Source of the DNA: JAAYCI01 sp964472465
GTDB lineage: Bacteria > Bacillota > Clostridia > Oscillospirales > Ruminococcaceae
Direction of reading: 5' to 3'
DNA length: 11,594 nucleotides
NCBI GenBank assembly: GCA_964472465.1
Contig: CAYYLW010000083.1
Coordinates: forward strand, 1 to 11,594
The translations under genes and the position numbers were made by a program. The notes beneath the pieces are model-generated. The model ran no database searches and had not been told where the DNA came from. It saw only the letters and a list, made by a program, of their open reading frames with translations. Below are positions 1 to 7,480 of this stretch, piece after piece; within the stretch, counting starts at the first letter, position 1, and each line of letters begins with the position of its first letter.

Positions 1-420
1 GCCCGCCGCAATGGGCACCAGCGCCACAATGGTGCCCACCGAGGTGCCCATGGATAGGGAGATGAAACAGGCGATGAGGAACAGCCCCGCCACCGCCACA
101 CTGGGCGGCATGATGGACAGGGCAAAGTTCACCACGCTTTCCACCCCGCCAGCCGCCTGGATGGTGCCAGAAAAGGCCCCTGCCAGCAGGAACACCAGGC
201 ACATCACCATCACGTTGGGGTTGCCCATGCCCTCGGCCAAAGAGCCCAGCTTTTCGGTAAAGCTACGCTTTGGGTTTTGCAAAAAAGCCACCACCAGGGC
301 CACCAAAAAGCCCACGATGGCGGGCATGGCATAAAAATCTTGGAACACCACCCCGCTACCGATAAAAATAACCAAAAATACCAAGATGGGCAACAATCCC
401 ATCACGCGTCCTCGCTCCAT
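1..420 (-). CDS. NhaC-family Na+/H+ antiporter, N-terminal part (cut by window edge)
   Basis: The first 140 codons are visible, from the ATG at 420 down to the window edge; the C-terminal part lies outside. The ATG is preceded by GGGAGGAG about 3-5 bases upstream, a strong ribosome binding site. The protein is highly hydrophobic: a first membrane segment at about residues 8-20, a second at about 30-46, a third at about 70-84 and a fourth at about 100-120. The stretches QDFYAMPAIVGFL, FLLAGAFSGTIQAAGG and CFISLSMGTSVGTIVAL resemble the NhaC/YuiF branch of the Na+/H+ antiporter family (PF03553). Members exchange sodium for protons across the cytoplasmic membrane. It has its own promoter-like sequence and is separated by a terminator from the signalling operon, so it is probably transcribed independently. 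The family call is good; ion specificity cannot be read from this part. Confidence 0.82.
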   Translation of the reverse strand, partial: MERGRVMGLLPILVFLVIFIGSGVVFQDFYAMPAIVGFLVALVVAFLQNPKRSFTEKLGSLAEGMGNPNVMVMCLVFLLAGAFSGTIQAAGGVESVVNFALSIMPPSVAVAGLFLIACFISLSMGTSVGTIVALVPIAAG

Positions 421-481
421 TGTCTCCTCCCAAAACACCAAAATCTACCGGAATCCTGCTACAAAACCAATCCTTATCCTA

Positions 482-490
482 TTTATAGCA
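482..490 (-). promoter_or_regulatory. Candidate extended -10 promoter of the antiporter gene
   Basis: On the minus strand the sequence reads TGCTATAAA, an extended -10 (TGn followed by a TATAAT-like hexamer at 482-487). No good -35 hexamer is present at 16-18 bases, which is tolerated by extended -10 promoters. The predicted start near 475 would give a leader of about 55 bases before the ATG at 420. Apart from this and the terminator at 546-584, the gene-free stretch 421-606 shows nothing recognisable. Confidence 0.4.
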
Positions 491-545
491 TAGTCTATTT
501 GCAAAAAATGACTAGATAGAGTGTATCGCATCTGCCGGGCAAATG

Positions 546-584
546 CAAACAAGACCCTGCCCTGGCCGCTTACAACCAGGGCAG
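546..584 (-). terminator. Rho-independent terminator of the signalling operon
   Basis: A perfect 9-bp inverted repeat, CTGCCCTGG (557-565) and CCAGGGCAG (576-584), encloses a 10-base loop. On the minus strand it is followed by GGTCTTGTTTG, a moderately U-rich tail. It lies 23 bases after the stop codon of the gene at 607-1761. The plus-strand side is also pyrimidine-rich (586-602), but no plus-strand gene ends here. Confidence 0.7.
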
Positions 585-606
585 CGTCTCCTCTTTTCTT
601 TTGATA

Positions 607-1761
607 CTAGAACCCGCTTTCCGCCACGGTGGCAAAAGCCTGCACCACGCTAGGGTCAAAGCGTGGGCTCCATATGCCACGTATGGTAGATAAGGCCCCG
701 GGCGGGGTATACCGCTGCTGGCAAACCAGTTCAAAATAGGCGTCCACCACCGCTATAATGCGTGCCGATAGGGGTATTTCCTGCCCTTTTATGCCCTGAG
801 GATAACCACTTCCATCATAGTTCTCGTGGTGGTTTTGGGCCATCTCCACGGCCATTTGCAGCATCTCGTTTTCCGGGAATTTTTCAATCACCTTATACAG
901 CATCAGCGCGCCAATGGTGGTGTGTTTTTCCACCTCGCCCTGCTTGTTGCGCTGGCCATGCAAAAAATGCTCGGCCCGGCCTGTCATGCCGGCCATGCCA
1001 ATATCGTACAGGGCGGCGGCGTACAAAAAATTACGCATATACTCCTCATCCAACCGCTCCATAAAAGCTGGGTTCCGCCGCAGTTCGTGCAGCAGGCGGG
1101 CACAAGCCGTTTGCACCTCCTTGATGGGGCGGTGCTGCTGGGCGCTGCCCACCTCGGCAAAACCCACCAAGGCCTCAATGATGGCCACCTGGGCATCCAA
1201 GTTCTCATTTTGCAGGCGAATCATTTTGTCCTGCGTTTGAATCAGCTCTTGGTACTGCTGGTCCAGTTGCTGGCTCAGCTCCTGGTTTTTTTGGTTTAGC
1301 GCCGCTTGAAGCTTGGCAATTTTCAGGTGGGTATCCACCCTAGCGCGCACCTCTTCCAGCACAAAGGGCTTGGTGATATAGTCCACCCCGCCCGCGCGAA
1401 AGGCGCTTAGCTTATCCTCGGTTTCACTGAGCGCCGAGATAAAAATGATGGGAACCTCCCGCAGTTGCTCCTTTTCTTTCATCAGGCGGGCGGTGGTGTA
1501 GCCATCCATATCCGGCATGTTGATATCCAGCAAGATGATATCTGGCGGTAGGATAGAGAGGCTGGTGATGGCATCGCGGCCGGACTGAAAGGCATAGGTA
1601 ACAAAGCCCTCGTCCTTGAGCATCCTGTTCAGCAATCTGATGNNNNNNNNNNNNNNNNNNNNNNNNNNNNNNNNNNNNNNNNNNNNNNNNNNNNNNNNNN
1701 NNNNNNNNNNNNNNNNNNNNNNNNNNNNNNNNCTGCGCTTTACGGCATCCGCATTGCTCAA
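607..1761 (-). CDS. Response regulator: receiver domain plus degenerate HD-GYP domain (interrupted by N gap)
   Basis: The reading frame is 384 codons (TTG start at 1761, TAG at 607-609), of which about residues 10-40 fall in the N run. The visible receiver part starts at IRLLNRML and carries the phospho-acceptor D79 in LLDINMPDMDG and K131 in TKPF. The upstream acidic pair must lie in the gap. A glutamine-rich, probably coiled-coil linker follows at about 145-190, then an HD-GYP domain at about 195-380. That domain is degenerate: the HD signature reads Y252-D253 and the usual Lys is M256 (YDIGM). H280, H311-H312, the DGSGYP motif (316-321) and D340 are kept, and the RPYK-like segment is lost. 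It is likely a phosphorylation-controlled protein that binds rather than cleaves cyclic-di-GMP, but this is inference. The start is uncertain: a better ribosome binding site (GAAAGGAAG, 1804-1812) lies about 40 bases further upstream. It is the last gene of a four-gene operon with a histidine kinase and an intact paralogue. Confidence 0.82.
   Translation of the reverse strand: MSNADAVKRXXXXXXXXXXXXXXXXXXXXXXXXXXXXXXXIRLLNRMLKDEGFVTYAFQSGRDAITSLSILPPDIILLDINMPDMDGYTTARLMKEKEQLREVPIIFISALSETEDKLSAFRAGGVDYITKPFVLEEVRARVDTHLKIAKLQAALNQKNQELSQQLDQQYQELIQTQDKMIRLQNENLDAQVAIIEALVGFAEVGSAQQHRPIKEVQTACARLLHELRRNPAFMERLDEEYMRNFLYAAALYDIGMAGMTGRAEHFLHGQRNKQGEVEKHTTIGALMLYKVIEKFPENEMLQMAVEMAQNHHENYDGSGYPQGIKGQEIPLSARIIAVVDAYFELVCQQRYTPPGALSTIRGIWSPRFDPSVVQAFATVAESGF
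1643..1732. other. Assembly gap (90 N)
   Basis: There are exactly 90 ambiguous bases inside the receiver domain of the response regulator. The frame is kept if the length is real, but 90 may be an estimate. The paralogue at 4959-6056 needs only 22 residues between its Met and the residue equivalent to the Ile after the gap, while this gene would need 40. Either the protein has an N-terminal extension or the gap length or join is wrong. Confidence 0.97.
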
Positions 1762-1841
1762 CCGCCCCCCGCAGGTGAGAATGGTTTTGGTATGCAGCAG
1801 GCACTTCCTTTCTTTTTTGTTTTTTTCGAAAACAGCCCTAC

Positions 1842-1867
1842 AACCCGGCCACCCCGTGCCCTGGGTT
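1842..1867 (-). other. Imperfect hairpin between kinase and last regulator gene
   Basis: The minus strand directly after the kinase stop codon (1868-1870) can fold with an outer AACCC/GGGTT stem (1863-1867 with 1842-1846) and a broken inner GG/CC and CAC/GTG stem around a GGG loop. A short TTTT follows some ten bases later. It could act as a leaky terminator or mRNA-stabilising structure that lowers expression of the last gene. It is weaker than the other terminators here. Confidence 0.35.
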
Positions 1868-4800
1868 TCAGCCCTCTAGTAGCTGGGTGATGCCCTTGCT
1901 GTCGAAGTTGTCTGCCAAGTCCCGCAGCAACTCCTGCAAAGCCCGGTCACTCACCAGCGCAGCCACGGCCTCCACCCTATCAAAATCGCCGTGAAACACG
2001 GCTGTTTTCAACGTCTCTACCATCTCGTCGCTCAGGCAGCCAAGGTCTGGCTTACCCAAAGGCCGCAGGGGCAACGGTTCCGCTTTACCCCGCAGATACT
2101 CCACCCCCGCATGCTGCGCCACCTCGCGCAGCAAATCGGCCTTTACAAAGGGCTTGCACACATAGCCGCAAAAGCCCAGTTGCCGGGTCATGTCCACCGT
2201 CTCTTTCATGGCGTCGGCGGTGAGGGCCACAATGGGAATGGCCGCCCCCCAGGCCGTTTCGTGAATCGAGGCTGTCGCCTCTAGCCCATCCATGTCCGGC
2301 ATTCGTAAATCCATTAAAATAAGCTGAGGGCGGTGGCGTTTGGCCTGCTCGATGGCGCCCTTGCCCGTTTCGGCAAATACCAGTTTGTAGCCCAGTGGCT
2401 CCAAAAATTCCCGTACAATATCCCGGTTGCTCTCCACATCGTCGGCCACAAGCACGGTGCAGGGCGCCGTGATGCCCACGGCGGGCTGGAAGTTCTCCTG
2501 AAAATGGGCCTCGTCCAAATTTCGTCCCGTCTCTTTGGTTTTGTAGGCTTTAAAGCTAAAACGGAAGACCGTGCCCTGACCCAGTGCGCTTTCCAGCACA
2601 AATAAATCCCCCCCCATCAAGCGCGCAAACGCACGGCTGATGGGCATTCCAAGGCCGGTACCCCCGCTTTTCCCCTTGCCAGACGCCGTCTGTTCAAAGG
2701 TGCTAAACACCTTTTCAAACTCCTCGGGGGCAATGCCGTCTCCGGTGTCTACAATGTCAATTTCCAGCAGCACGGGTTCCTTGTCCGGCTCTGCCGCCTC
2801 GGTGGGCAAGGGCTGCTGGCACAGCCGTACCGTGATGCTGCCGCCATCGGTAAATTTCACCGCATTGCCTATCACATTGAACAAAACCTGCCGTATTTTG
2901 GCCTGGTCTCCCTCAATACTCGCCGGGATATCCCCCGCGCACTCCACCTTGTACTGGATATTCTTCTGGGAGAGTTGCAGGGCAAAAATATTGATTACAT
3001 CCTCCAGTAGGCCCAAAAGGCCAAAACTGGCGTAGGAAACCTCCAGCCTCCCGGCTTCTATTTTGGACATATCCAAAATATCGTTGATGAGCATGAGCAG
3101 GTGGTCACCACTTTTTTTAATAGTGCCTATATGCTTTTTGTCCTCCTGCGAAAGGCTGCGGCTCTCTTGCAGAATTTGGCAGTAACCCAAAATGGCGTTC
3201 ATAGGGGTGCGTATTTCATGGCTCATGTTGGAGATAAAATGGCTCTTGGCCAGGTTGGCCGCGTCCGAGGCACTTTTCAGGTCATACAGTTCGGTTTGGT
3301 CATTGTAAATCTGAATGGCCACCTTTTCTTCACTGTCTGCAATGTTTCGTATAACTGATATATATTTGTAGCAATGGTCGCGCCTATCGGCCTGTTCGCA
3401 TACCCGGAACTCCCCTTCAATAGAAACATTGGCCGCCAAAGAGCGCATGATGCCCTCCTTTAGCCCCGGCGCAGAAAGGCCCTTCCAGTTGTCCAGGCAA
3501 AGCCCACCCACAATGTCCGCCATGTTGGTGCTGGAACGGCGGCGCATGTATTTGTTCATGAACACCAGCCGCCCCTGCTCGTTCACAATGGTAATACCCA
3601 CGGGCAAATCATCCAAAATCTCGCACAGGGTGTCCATCATCAAATTCAGGGAGGTGGGTAGTTTTTGCTGTTGGTCTGTATATTTATCAATGGAGAGCCG
3701 CTCAAAAAAATTCCCATGAGATACTTTGGAAACCAGTGCAATGATATCGAAGAAAAACTCGGTGTTATAGTGGCTGTGGTCAATCAGCCGCCGCGCCGCC
3801 ACCGATACCTCATCGTCTCCCAGCGGGTACTCTGCGGGCAGGTCGCAACTCAGGTTGCCAATAATCTGTTTTAGGGTGGTAACCGGCAGGGTGATGGCCG
3901 TTACACGGCGGCATACAAAATAAAAATAAAAAGCTACCAGCACCGAGAAAAACAGGAAAATGAGCATGGAAGGCCCCACGATGCTGCCTAGAATGGCGTA
4001 AAAGCTAGAAGTGCTGACCACATACCACCCGGCATATGGTACTGGGGTCATCACACCCCAGTAATAGGCCTTCTCCAAGGCGAAGCTGCCACTGGGCTTT
4101 CCGGTTTCCAACAGGTTTGTAAGGCTGGTGCTCTGCACTACACGCACCTTGGCAGGCCACCCTTCCGCCTGCAAAATATACCGCGCATCTTCCCCCTTGC
4201 CCTCTACCTCTTGTTGCGGCGGTGCCACCAGCAAAGCCTGGCCCGAAAGAATTTCTCCGCCCTGCTGTGCCTCTTGCAGCACACACTCCCAAAAGCCTTC
4301 CAGGTGGAACACCACCCCCGCCAGCCCAGAAAGCTGGCCATAGTGGTAAATGGGGGTAATCAGGGTAGCCAAAGGCCCACCATAATGGCTTTCGGGATAA
4401 TGGGGCAGTAGTTGCACATCTCCTAGGCCTTTTTCAAAGTTTTGAAACCAGGGCCTTTGGCGGGCGGCCAGCGGCAGGGTGTCCACCTCACCGTTGCTGG
4501 TAAACAGCAGGTTGCTGGAAAGGTCTACCAAATATAGCCCCACTACTTCGCGGCCCACCTCCTTGGCTTGGCTTTCCAGCAGGCCCAAGTAGCCTTGCAC
4601 CTGCCTGTATAAAGGGTGGCCTATACTGTGGCTATAGTCCGTGGCCAGGGCCGAAAGAAGGGCGGTGGTCTCGGGCGCGGTGGATACAGTTTCTATGGCG
4701 TGGCGGTACCGCCCTACGCAAGTGGACGTCATATCAGAGATTACCGCATTTTGATAGGCCTTGCGGTCTCTCGCATTGCCCATGGTATACAGAGAACAGG

Positions 4801-4888
4801 TCAAAAATGTAACCGCCACTACAGGCAGCATTAAAAGAATGGTGGAAAGCACAAAGGTATTCACAATCTGGTGGCGAATTGGCCTCAT
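1868..4888 (-). CDS. Membrane-bound hybrid sensor histidine kinase (Cache-like sensor, PAS, HisKA, HATPase, receiver)
   Basis: The protein has 1006 residues with an ATG at 4888 and AAAGGA about ten bases upstream. Membrane segment 1 (about 8-32) and segment 2 (about 298-325) enclose an extracellular domain of about 265 residues. Its RQRPWF motif (144-149) and the following segments resemble dCache sensors, which bind small ligands. After the membrane comes a HAMP-like stretch (about 328-375, with LGDDEV), possibly a second one (about 382-420), and a PAS-like domain (about 421-535). The kinase core follows: HisKA with H557 in NMSHEIRTP, N-box N671/N675, DTGDG (714-718) and GGTGLGM (742-748). 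A C-terminal receiver has D816-D817, D860, T890 and K912. The last 75 residues form a helical tail without a recognisable Hpt histidine. All catalytic residues are present, so it should autophosphorylate. It sits 70 bases after the intact HD-GYP regulator and 106 bases before the degenerate one, so these are its likely partners. The ligand is unknown. Confidence 0.93.
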   Translation of the reverse strand: MRPIRHQIVNTFVLSTILLMLPVVAVTFLTCSLYTMGNARDRKAYQNAVISDMTSTCVGRYRHAIETVSTAPETTALLSALATDYSHSIGHPLYRQVQGYLGLLESQAKEVGREVVGLYLVDLSSNLLFTSNGEVDTLPLAARQRPWFQNFEKGLGDVQLLPHYPESHYGGPLATLITPIYHYGQLSGLAGVVFHLEGFWECVLQEAQQGGEILSGQALLVAPPQQEVEGKGEDARYILQAEGWPAKVRVVQSTSLTNLLETGKPSGSFALEKAYYWGVMTPVPYAGWYVVSTSSFYAILGSIVGPSMLIFLFFSVLVAFYFYFVCRRVTAITLPVTTLKQIIGNLSCDLPAEYPLGDDEVSVAARRLIDHSHYNTEFFFDIIALVSKVSHGNFFERLSIDKYTDQQQKLPTSLNLMMDTLCEILDDLPVGITIVNEQGRLVFMNKYMRRRSSTNMADIVGGLCLDNWKGLSAPGLKEGIMRSLAANVSIEGEFRVCEQADRRDHCYKYISVIRNIADSEEKVAIQIYNDQTELYDLKSASDAANLAKSHFISNMSHEIRTPMNAILGYCQILQESRSLSQEDKKHIGTIKKSGDHLLMLINDILDMSKIEAGRLEVSYASFGLLGLLEDVINIFALQLSQKNIQYKVECAGDIPASIEGDQAKIRQVLFNVIGNAVKFTDGGSITVRLCQQPLPTEAAEPDKEPVLLEIDIVDTGDGIAPEEFEKVFSTFEQTASGKGKSGGTGLGMPISRAFARLMGGDLFVLESALGQGTVFRFSFKAYKTKETGRNLDEAHFQENFQPAVGITAPCTVLVADDVESNRDIVREFLEPLGYKLVFAETGKGAIEQAKRHRPQLILMDLRMPDMDGLEATASIHETAWGAAIPIVALTADAMKETVDMTRQLGFCGYVCKPFVKADLLREVAQHAGVEYLRGKAEPLPLRPLGKPDLGCLSDEMVETLKTAVFHGDFDRVEAVAALVSDRALQELLRDLADNFDSKGITQLLEG

Positions 4889-4958
4889 GGCTGTACATCC
4901 TTTTCATCCTAGCATAAAATATGGGCAGCGTTGCTCCTCTTGCTTGTTGCGCTTTTTG

Positions 4959-6056
4959 CTAGGAGGATATGCTGGGAAACACCGCCTCAAAAGCCACCAC
5001 CACGTCCGGTGCAAAGGCCTTGCCCGCTCCCTCTCCAATAATCTGCCGTGCCTGTTCGGGCACGAAGGGCGGTTTGTAGGGGCGCTTTGAAATTAGCGCG
5101 TCATATACATCTGCAATGGCCATAATCTGTGCCGAAAGAGGAATCTGCCCGCCCTTTAGGCCATAGGGGTAACCACTGCCATCCCAACACTCATGGTGGT
5201 ACAGCACCACCTCATGCCCCATCACAATAAAAGGGTCATCCCCCAATTTCTGGCGCAGCCGTTCCATGGTTTTGGCCCCAATGGTGGTGTGTTGCTGCAT
5301 CACGGCATATTCTTCGGCGGTCAGTTTGCTGGGTTTTAGCAAAATCTTGTCCTCAATTCCCACCTTGCCAATATCATGCAAAGCAGAAACGCAGCTTAGG
5401 TTGGCCACAAAGGCCTCGTCCACCTGCTTAGCATAGGCATTGTTTTGGGCCAAGCGGCTTGCAATCGCCTCACAGTAGCGGCACACCCGGTACAAGTGGT
5501 CGCCGGTATCGTTATCGCGCAGTTCCGAAAGCTGGGCTAGCGCCGTAATAATGGCTTGCCGGGTAACCAAAAGGCGGCCATTGGTGGCCACAATCTCCTC
5601 CACCTGCTGGCGCACCCGCTCTTCTAGCTGGGCGTTCATGCTTTCCACTTGGTTTTGCAGGGCAGCAATACGCAGGTGGTTCCCAATGCGTATCCGTATC
5701 TCATCCACCTCAAAGGGCTTGATGATATAATCCACCCCACCCACTTCAAACGCCCGCACCTTGCTGTCCATCTCACCCAGCGCCGAGATAAAAATAACCG
5801 GGATATGCTGGGAAAATGGATGGCTTTTGATTTTTTGGCACACCTCAAAACCACTCATATCCGGCATGGTGATATCCAGCAGAATCAGCGCGGGGGCCAC
5901 CGCTTCCAGCGCCTCCATCGCCGTGGCACCCGAAGTATACAAGGCCGGCTTGTAACCAAGGCCCCGTAAAATTTCTTGCAGTAGTTTAAGGTTGGCCGGG
6001 GTATCGTCTATCACCATGATGGTTTGCGCTGCCGGACGTTCTTTCTCTTGTTCCAT
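4959..6056 (-). CDS. Response regulator with intact HD-GYP cyclic-di-GMP phosphodiesterase domain (RpfG-like)
   Basis: The protein has 365 residues. I chose the ATG at 6056 because it places the receiver β1 strand (TIMVIDD) at residue 12. The open frame continues upstream to a GTG at 6134, but that would overlap the preceding gene. A ribosome binding site is weak here (AAAGGA lies about 14 bases upstream). The receiver at 10-125 has D17-D18, phospho-acceptor D61 and K113. A helical linker (about 130-170) leads to HD-GYP at about 172-362. All hallmark residues are present: DNDTGDH (181-187), H227-D228 with K231 (HDIGK), H256, H287-H288, DGSGYP (292-297), D316 and KRPYK (324-328). The family hydrolyses cyclic-di-GMP to pGpG or GMP in the cytoplasm, under control of receiver phosphorylation. 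It lies 58 bases after the 7-TM/GAF gene and 70 bases before the hybrid kinase. It has the same layout as the degenerate regulator at 607-1761, suggesting an old duplication. Confidence 0.93.
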   Translation of the reverse strand: MEQEKERPAAQTIMVIDDTPANLKLLQEILRGLGYKPALYTSGATAMEALEAVAPALILLDITMPDMSGFEVCQKIKSHPFSQHIPVIFISALGEMDSKVRAFEVGGVDYIIKPFEVDEIRIRIGNHLRIAALQNQVESMNAQLEERVRQQVEEIVATNGRLLVTRQAIITALAQLSELRDNDTGDHLYRVCRYCEAIASRLAQNNAYAKQVDEAFVANLSCVSALHDIGKVGIEDKILLKPSKLTAEEYAVMQQHTTIGAKTMERLRQKLGDDPFIVMGHEVVLYHHECWDGSGYPYGLKGGQIPLSAQIMAIADVYDALISKRPYKPPFVPEQARQIIGEGAGKAFAPDVVVAFEAVFPSISS

Positions 6057-6114
6057 TTTGTAAAACCGTATCCTTTCCCGAATTGGGCCAGCACTACACG
6101 CGGCCTTTTTCTGC

Positions 6115-7428
6115 CTAGACCGGTGGCAAGCCACCCTTTTGCAGGGTGTGCCCTTTGGCTATGTGCTCTGCCGCCTCTTTGGCTATATCCGGATGGCGCA
6201 GCAGATACCCTGCCAGCATCTGGCTGAATATCTGCAATTCATGGATCATCTCGGTGGAATAGCGGCGGCACATCATGCAGTCGTCGAAGCCAATCAACCC
6301 TTTAAACCGCCCTTCCTCATAAAAAGCGAAGTGGAGCATGGAGCAGATGTTCTGGTTTTTCAAATGGGCCTGTTCTTCTTGGGCCAGTACGCTTAGGTCC
6401 TCCATAATAAACATCTTGTGTTTTTGAAAAGCGGTTTGAATGGTGGGAAACCAAGCCCTTGGCAGGTCTTGTAATTGTGCAATTTGTGCTGTGGTGCCAG
6501 AATCGCACCATTCAAAGGTATTTTGCAGCCCCTCCCCATTCGGCACCACCTGAAAAATGTACCCACGGCTAAAGGTGTATTGGTTGGTCAGTACGCTCAG
6601 CACATGGTACACCGTTTTGTAGGGCGTTTCAGAAACCGAGAGCAGCTTCGATAAATAGCTGTATCGCCAGATGTTTAAATCGCTGGCGGGGCTGCCTTGC
6701 AGGATTTTGGGCGGGGCGGGCCGTCCACGATAATACGGAAGTTCCTCCGGCTCCTCCTCATAGTCCAAAATGCGAGAAATAGCGGCCGACACCCCCACCG
6801 CCGCATAAAAACTCAGCAGAATAAGGGCCGGAATCACCAGCAACAAAGCAAAGGGCGGGCCTAAGGCGGGCTGGGTAAAAAAACCAAAATTGAATATCAT
6901 GTACAGGTTGGCAAGGGCTGTCCAGCCAGCCAGCAGCAGCAGTTGCTTTTTGTGCATCCCGGCGCCTGTCATCCATTGCACCGGCAACCTATGGCGTAGC
7001 GCCCACAGCAACACCGAAAGCAGCAAAAACATCAGCGTGAACAGCAGGTTTTTTTGCGCAAAAAAGCCCCCTATTGCCAGGGTTTGAATGCGCCCCAGAA
7101 CAGCCATGTAAACCGAGTGAATGAATAGGAAATGCAGCAAAAATGCCTCGCCTAGAAACGCAGCCCACAGCCACTTACACGGTAGCAAATAGCGCAGTTC
7201 TATCACCAGCAGTGCCGCACAAAAAAGCCCTGCCAACTGCTCATAGACAAAGAAAAACGGCAGGAAAACCGCCGTATTCAAGGCCCCTATGGCCGATACC
7301 ACCAGCACCCGCCGCAAGCTGGCCTTTTCCCCGCTGTAGAGCCGTATACAAAAGCGCAAAAACAAACTGTGGAACCACATTAGTACCACCAGCAAAAACA
7401 GATAGATTATAACACTCTCCCACGGCAT
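6115..7428 (-). CDS. Seven-TM membrane protein with C-terminal GAF domain (putative sensor without output domain)
   Basis: The protein has 437 residues. The ATG at 7428 has GAGGTG eight bases upstream; an in-frame GTG at 7467 lies almost at the predicted transcription start and has no room for a ribosome binding site. About seven hydrophobic segments are seen, near residues 5-28, 41-62, 64-82, 87-111, 127-146, 161-184 and 192-220. An acidic stretch (DYEEEPEE, 222-229) follows, then a GAF-like domain at about 265-411. That domain has FEWC (305-308), NQNICSML and GLIGFDDC (377-384), a pattern common in GAF domains of clostridial signalling proteins. Four cysteines are notable: C308, C362 and the pair C384/C387. 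No kinase, GGDEF, EAL or HD domain follows; the protein ends 26 residues after the GAF. As first gene of the operon it may sense a signal in the membrane or through a small ligand and act on the downstream kinase or regulators by contact. Function is unassigned; the domain call is moderately sure. Confidence 0.8.
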   Translation of the reverse strand: MPWESVIIYLFLLVVLMWFHSLFLRFCIRLYSGEKASLRRVLVVSAIGALNTAVFLPFFFVYEQLAGLFCAALLVIELRYLLPCKWLWAAFLGEAFLLHFLFIHSVYMAVLGRIQTLAIGGFFAQKNLLFTLMFLLLSVLLWALRHRLPVQWMTGAGMHKKQLLLLAGWTALANLYMIFNFGFFTQPALGPPFALLLVIPALILLSFYAAVGVSAAISRILDYEEEPEELPYYRGRPAPPKILQGSPASDLNIWRYSYLSKLLSVSETPYKTVYHVLSVLTNQYTFSRGYIFQVVPNGEGLQNTFEWCDSGTTAQIAQLQDLPRAWFPTIQTAFQKHKMFIMEDLSVLAQEEQAHLKNQNICSMLHFAFYEEGRFKGLIGFDDCMMCRRYSTEMIHELQIFSQMLAGYLLRHPDIAKEAAEHIAKGHTLQKGGLPPV

Positions 7429-7480
7429 GTCATGCACCTCGCACTTTGGCTTTGGGCTGCTCCACACAGGGATTGCGACG

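Noticed and set aside
11..334. Plus-strand open frame near the left edge
   Set aside because: It is antisense to the NhaC-family gene, which has a good ribosome binding site and clear membrane-transporter motifs on the minus strand.
421..606. Cyclic-di-GMP riboswitch between the signalling operon and the antiporter gene
   Set aside because: No GEMM-like conserved core was seen; only a promoter-like sequence and a terminator are present.
1733..1804. Separate small gene starting at GTG 1804 before the N gap
   Set aside because: Only 24 codons are visible before the gap, the ribosome binding site directly abuts the GTG, and the continuation after the gap in that frame is a shadow of the receiver.
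1868..2100. Hpt domain in the C-terminal tail of the hybrid kinase
   Set aside because: The tail has a His in VFHGDFD but lacks the usual H-x-L-K-G context.
6057..6134. In-frame GTG start 26 codons before the chosen start of the intact HD-GYP regulator
   Set aside because: It would overlap the preceding gene and add a basic, Cys-containing stretch not typical of receivers; the ATG at 6056 places the receiver normally. The ribosome binding site of that ATG is weak, so some doubt remains.
7429..7467. In-frame GTG start 13 codons before the chosen start of the 7-TM/GAF gene
   Set aside because: It lies only about seven bases after the predicted transcription start, leaving no room for a ribosome binding site; the ATG at 7428 has GAGGTG at the right distance.
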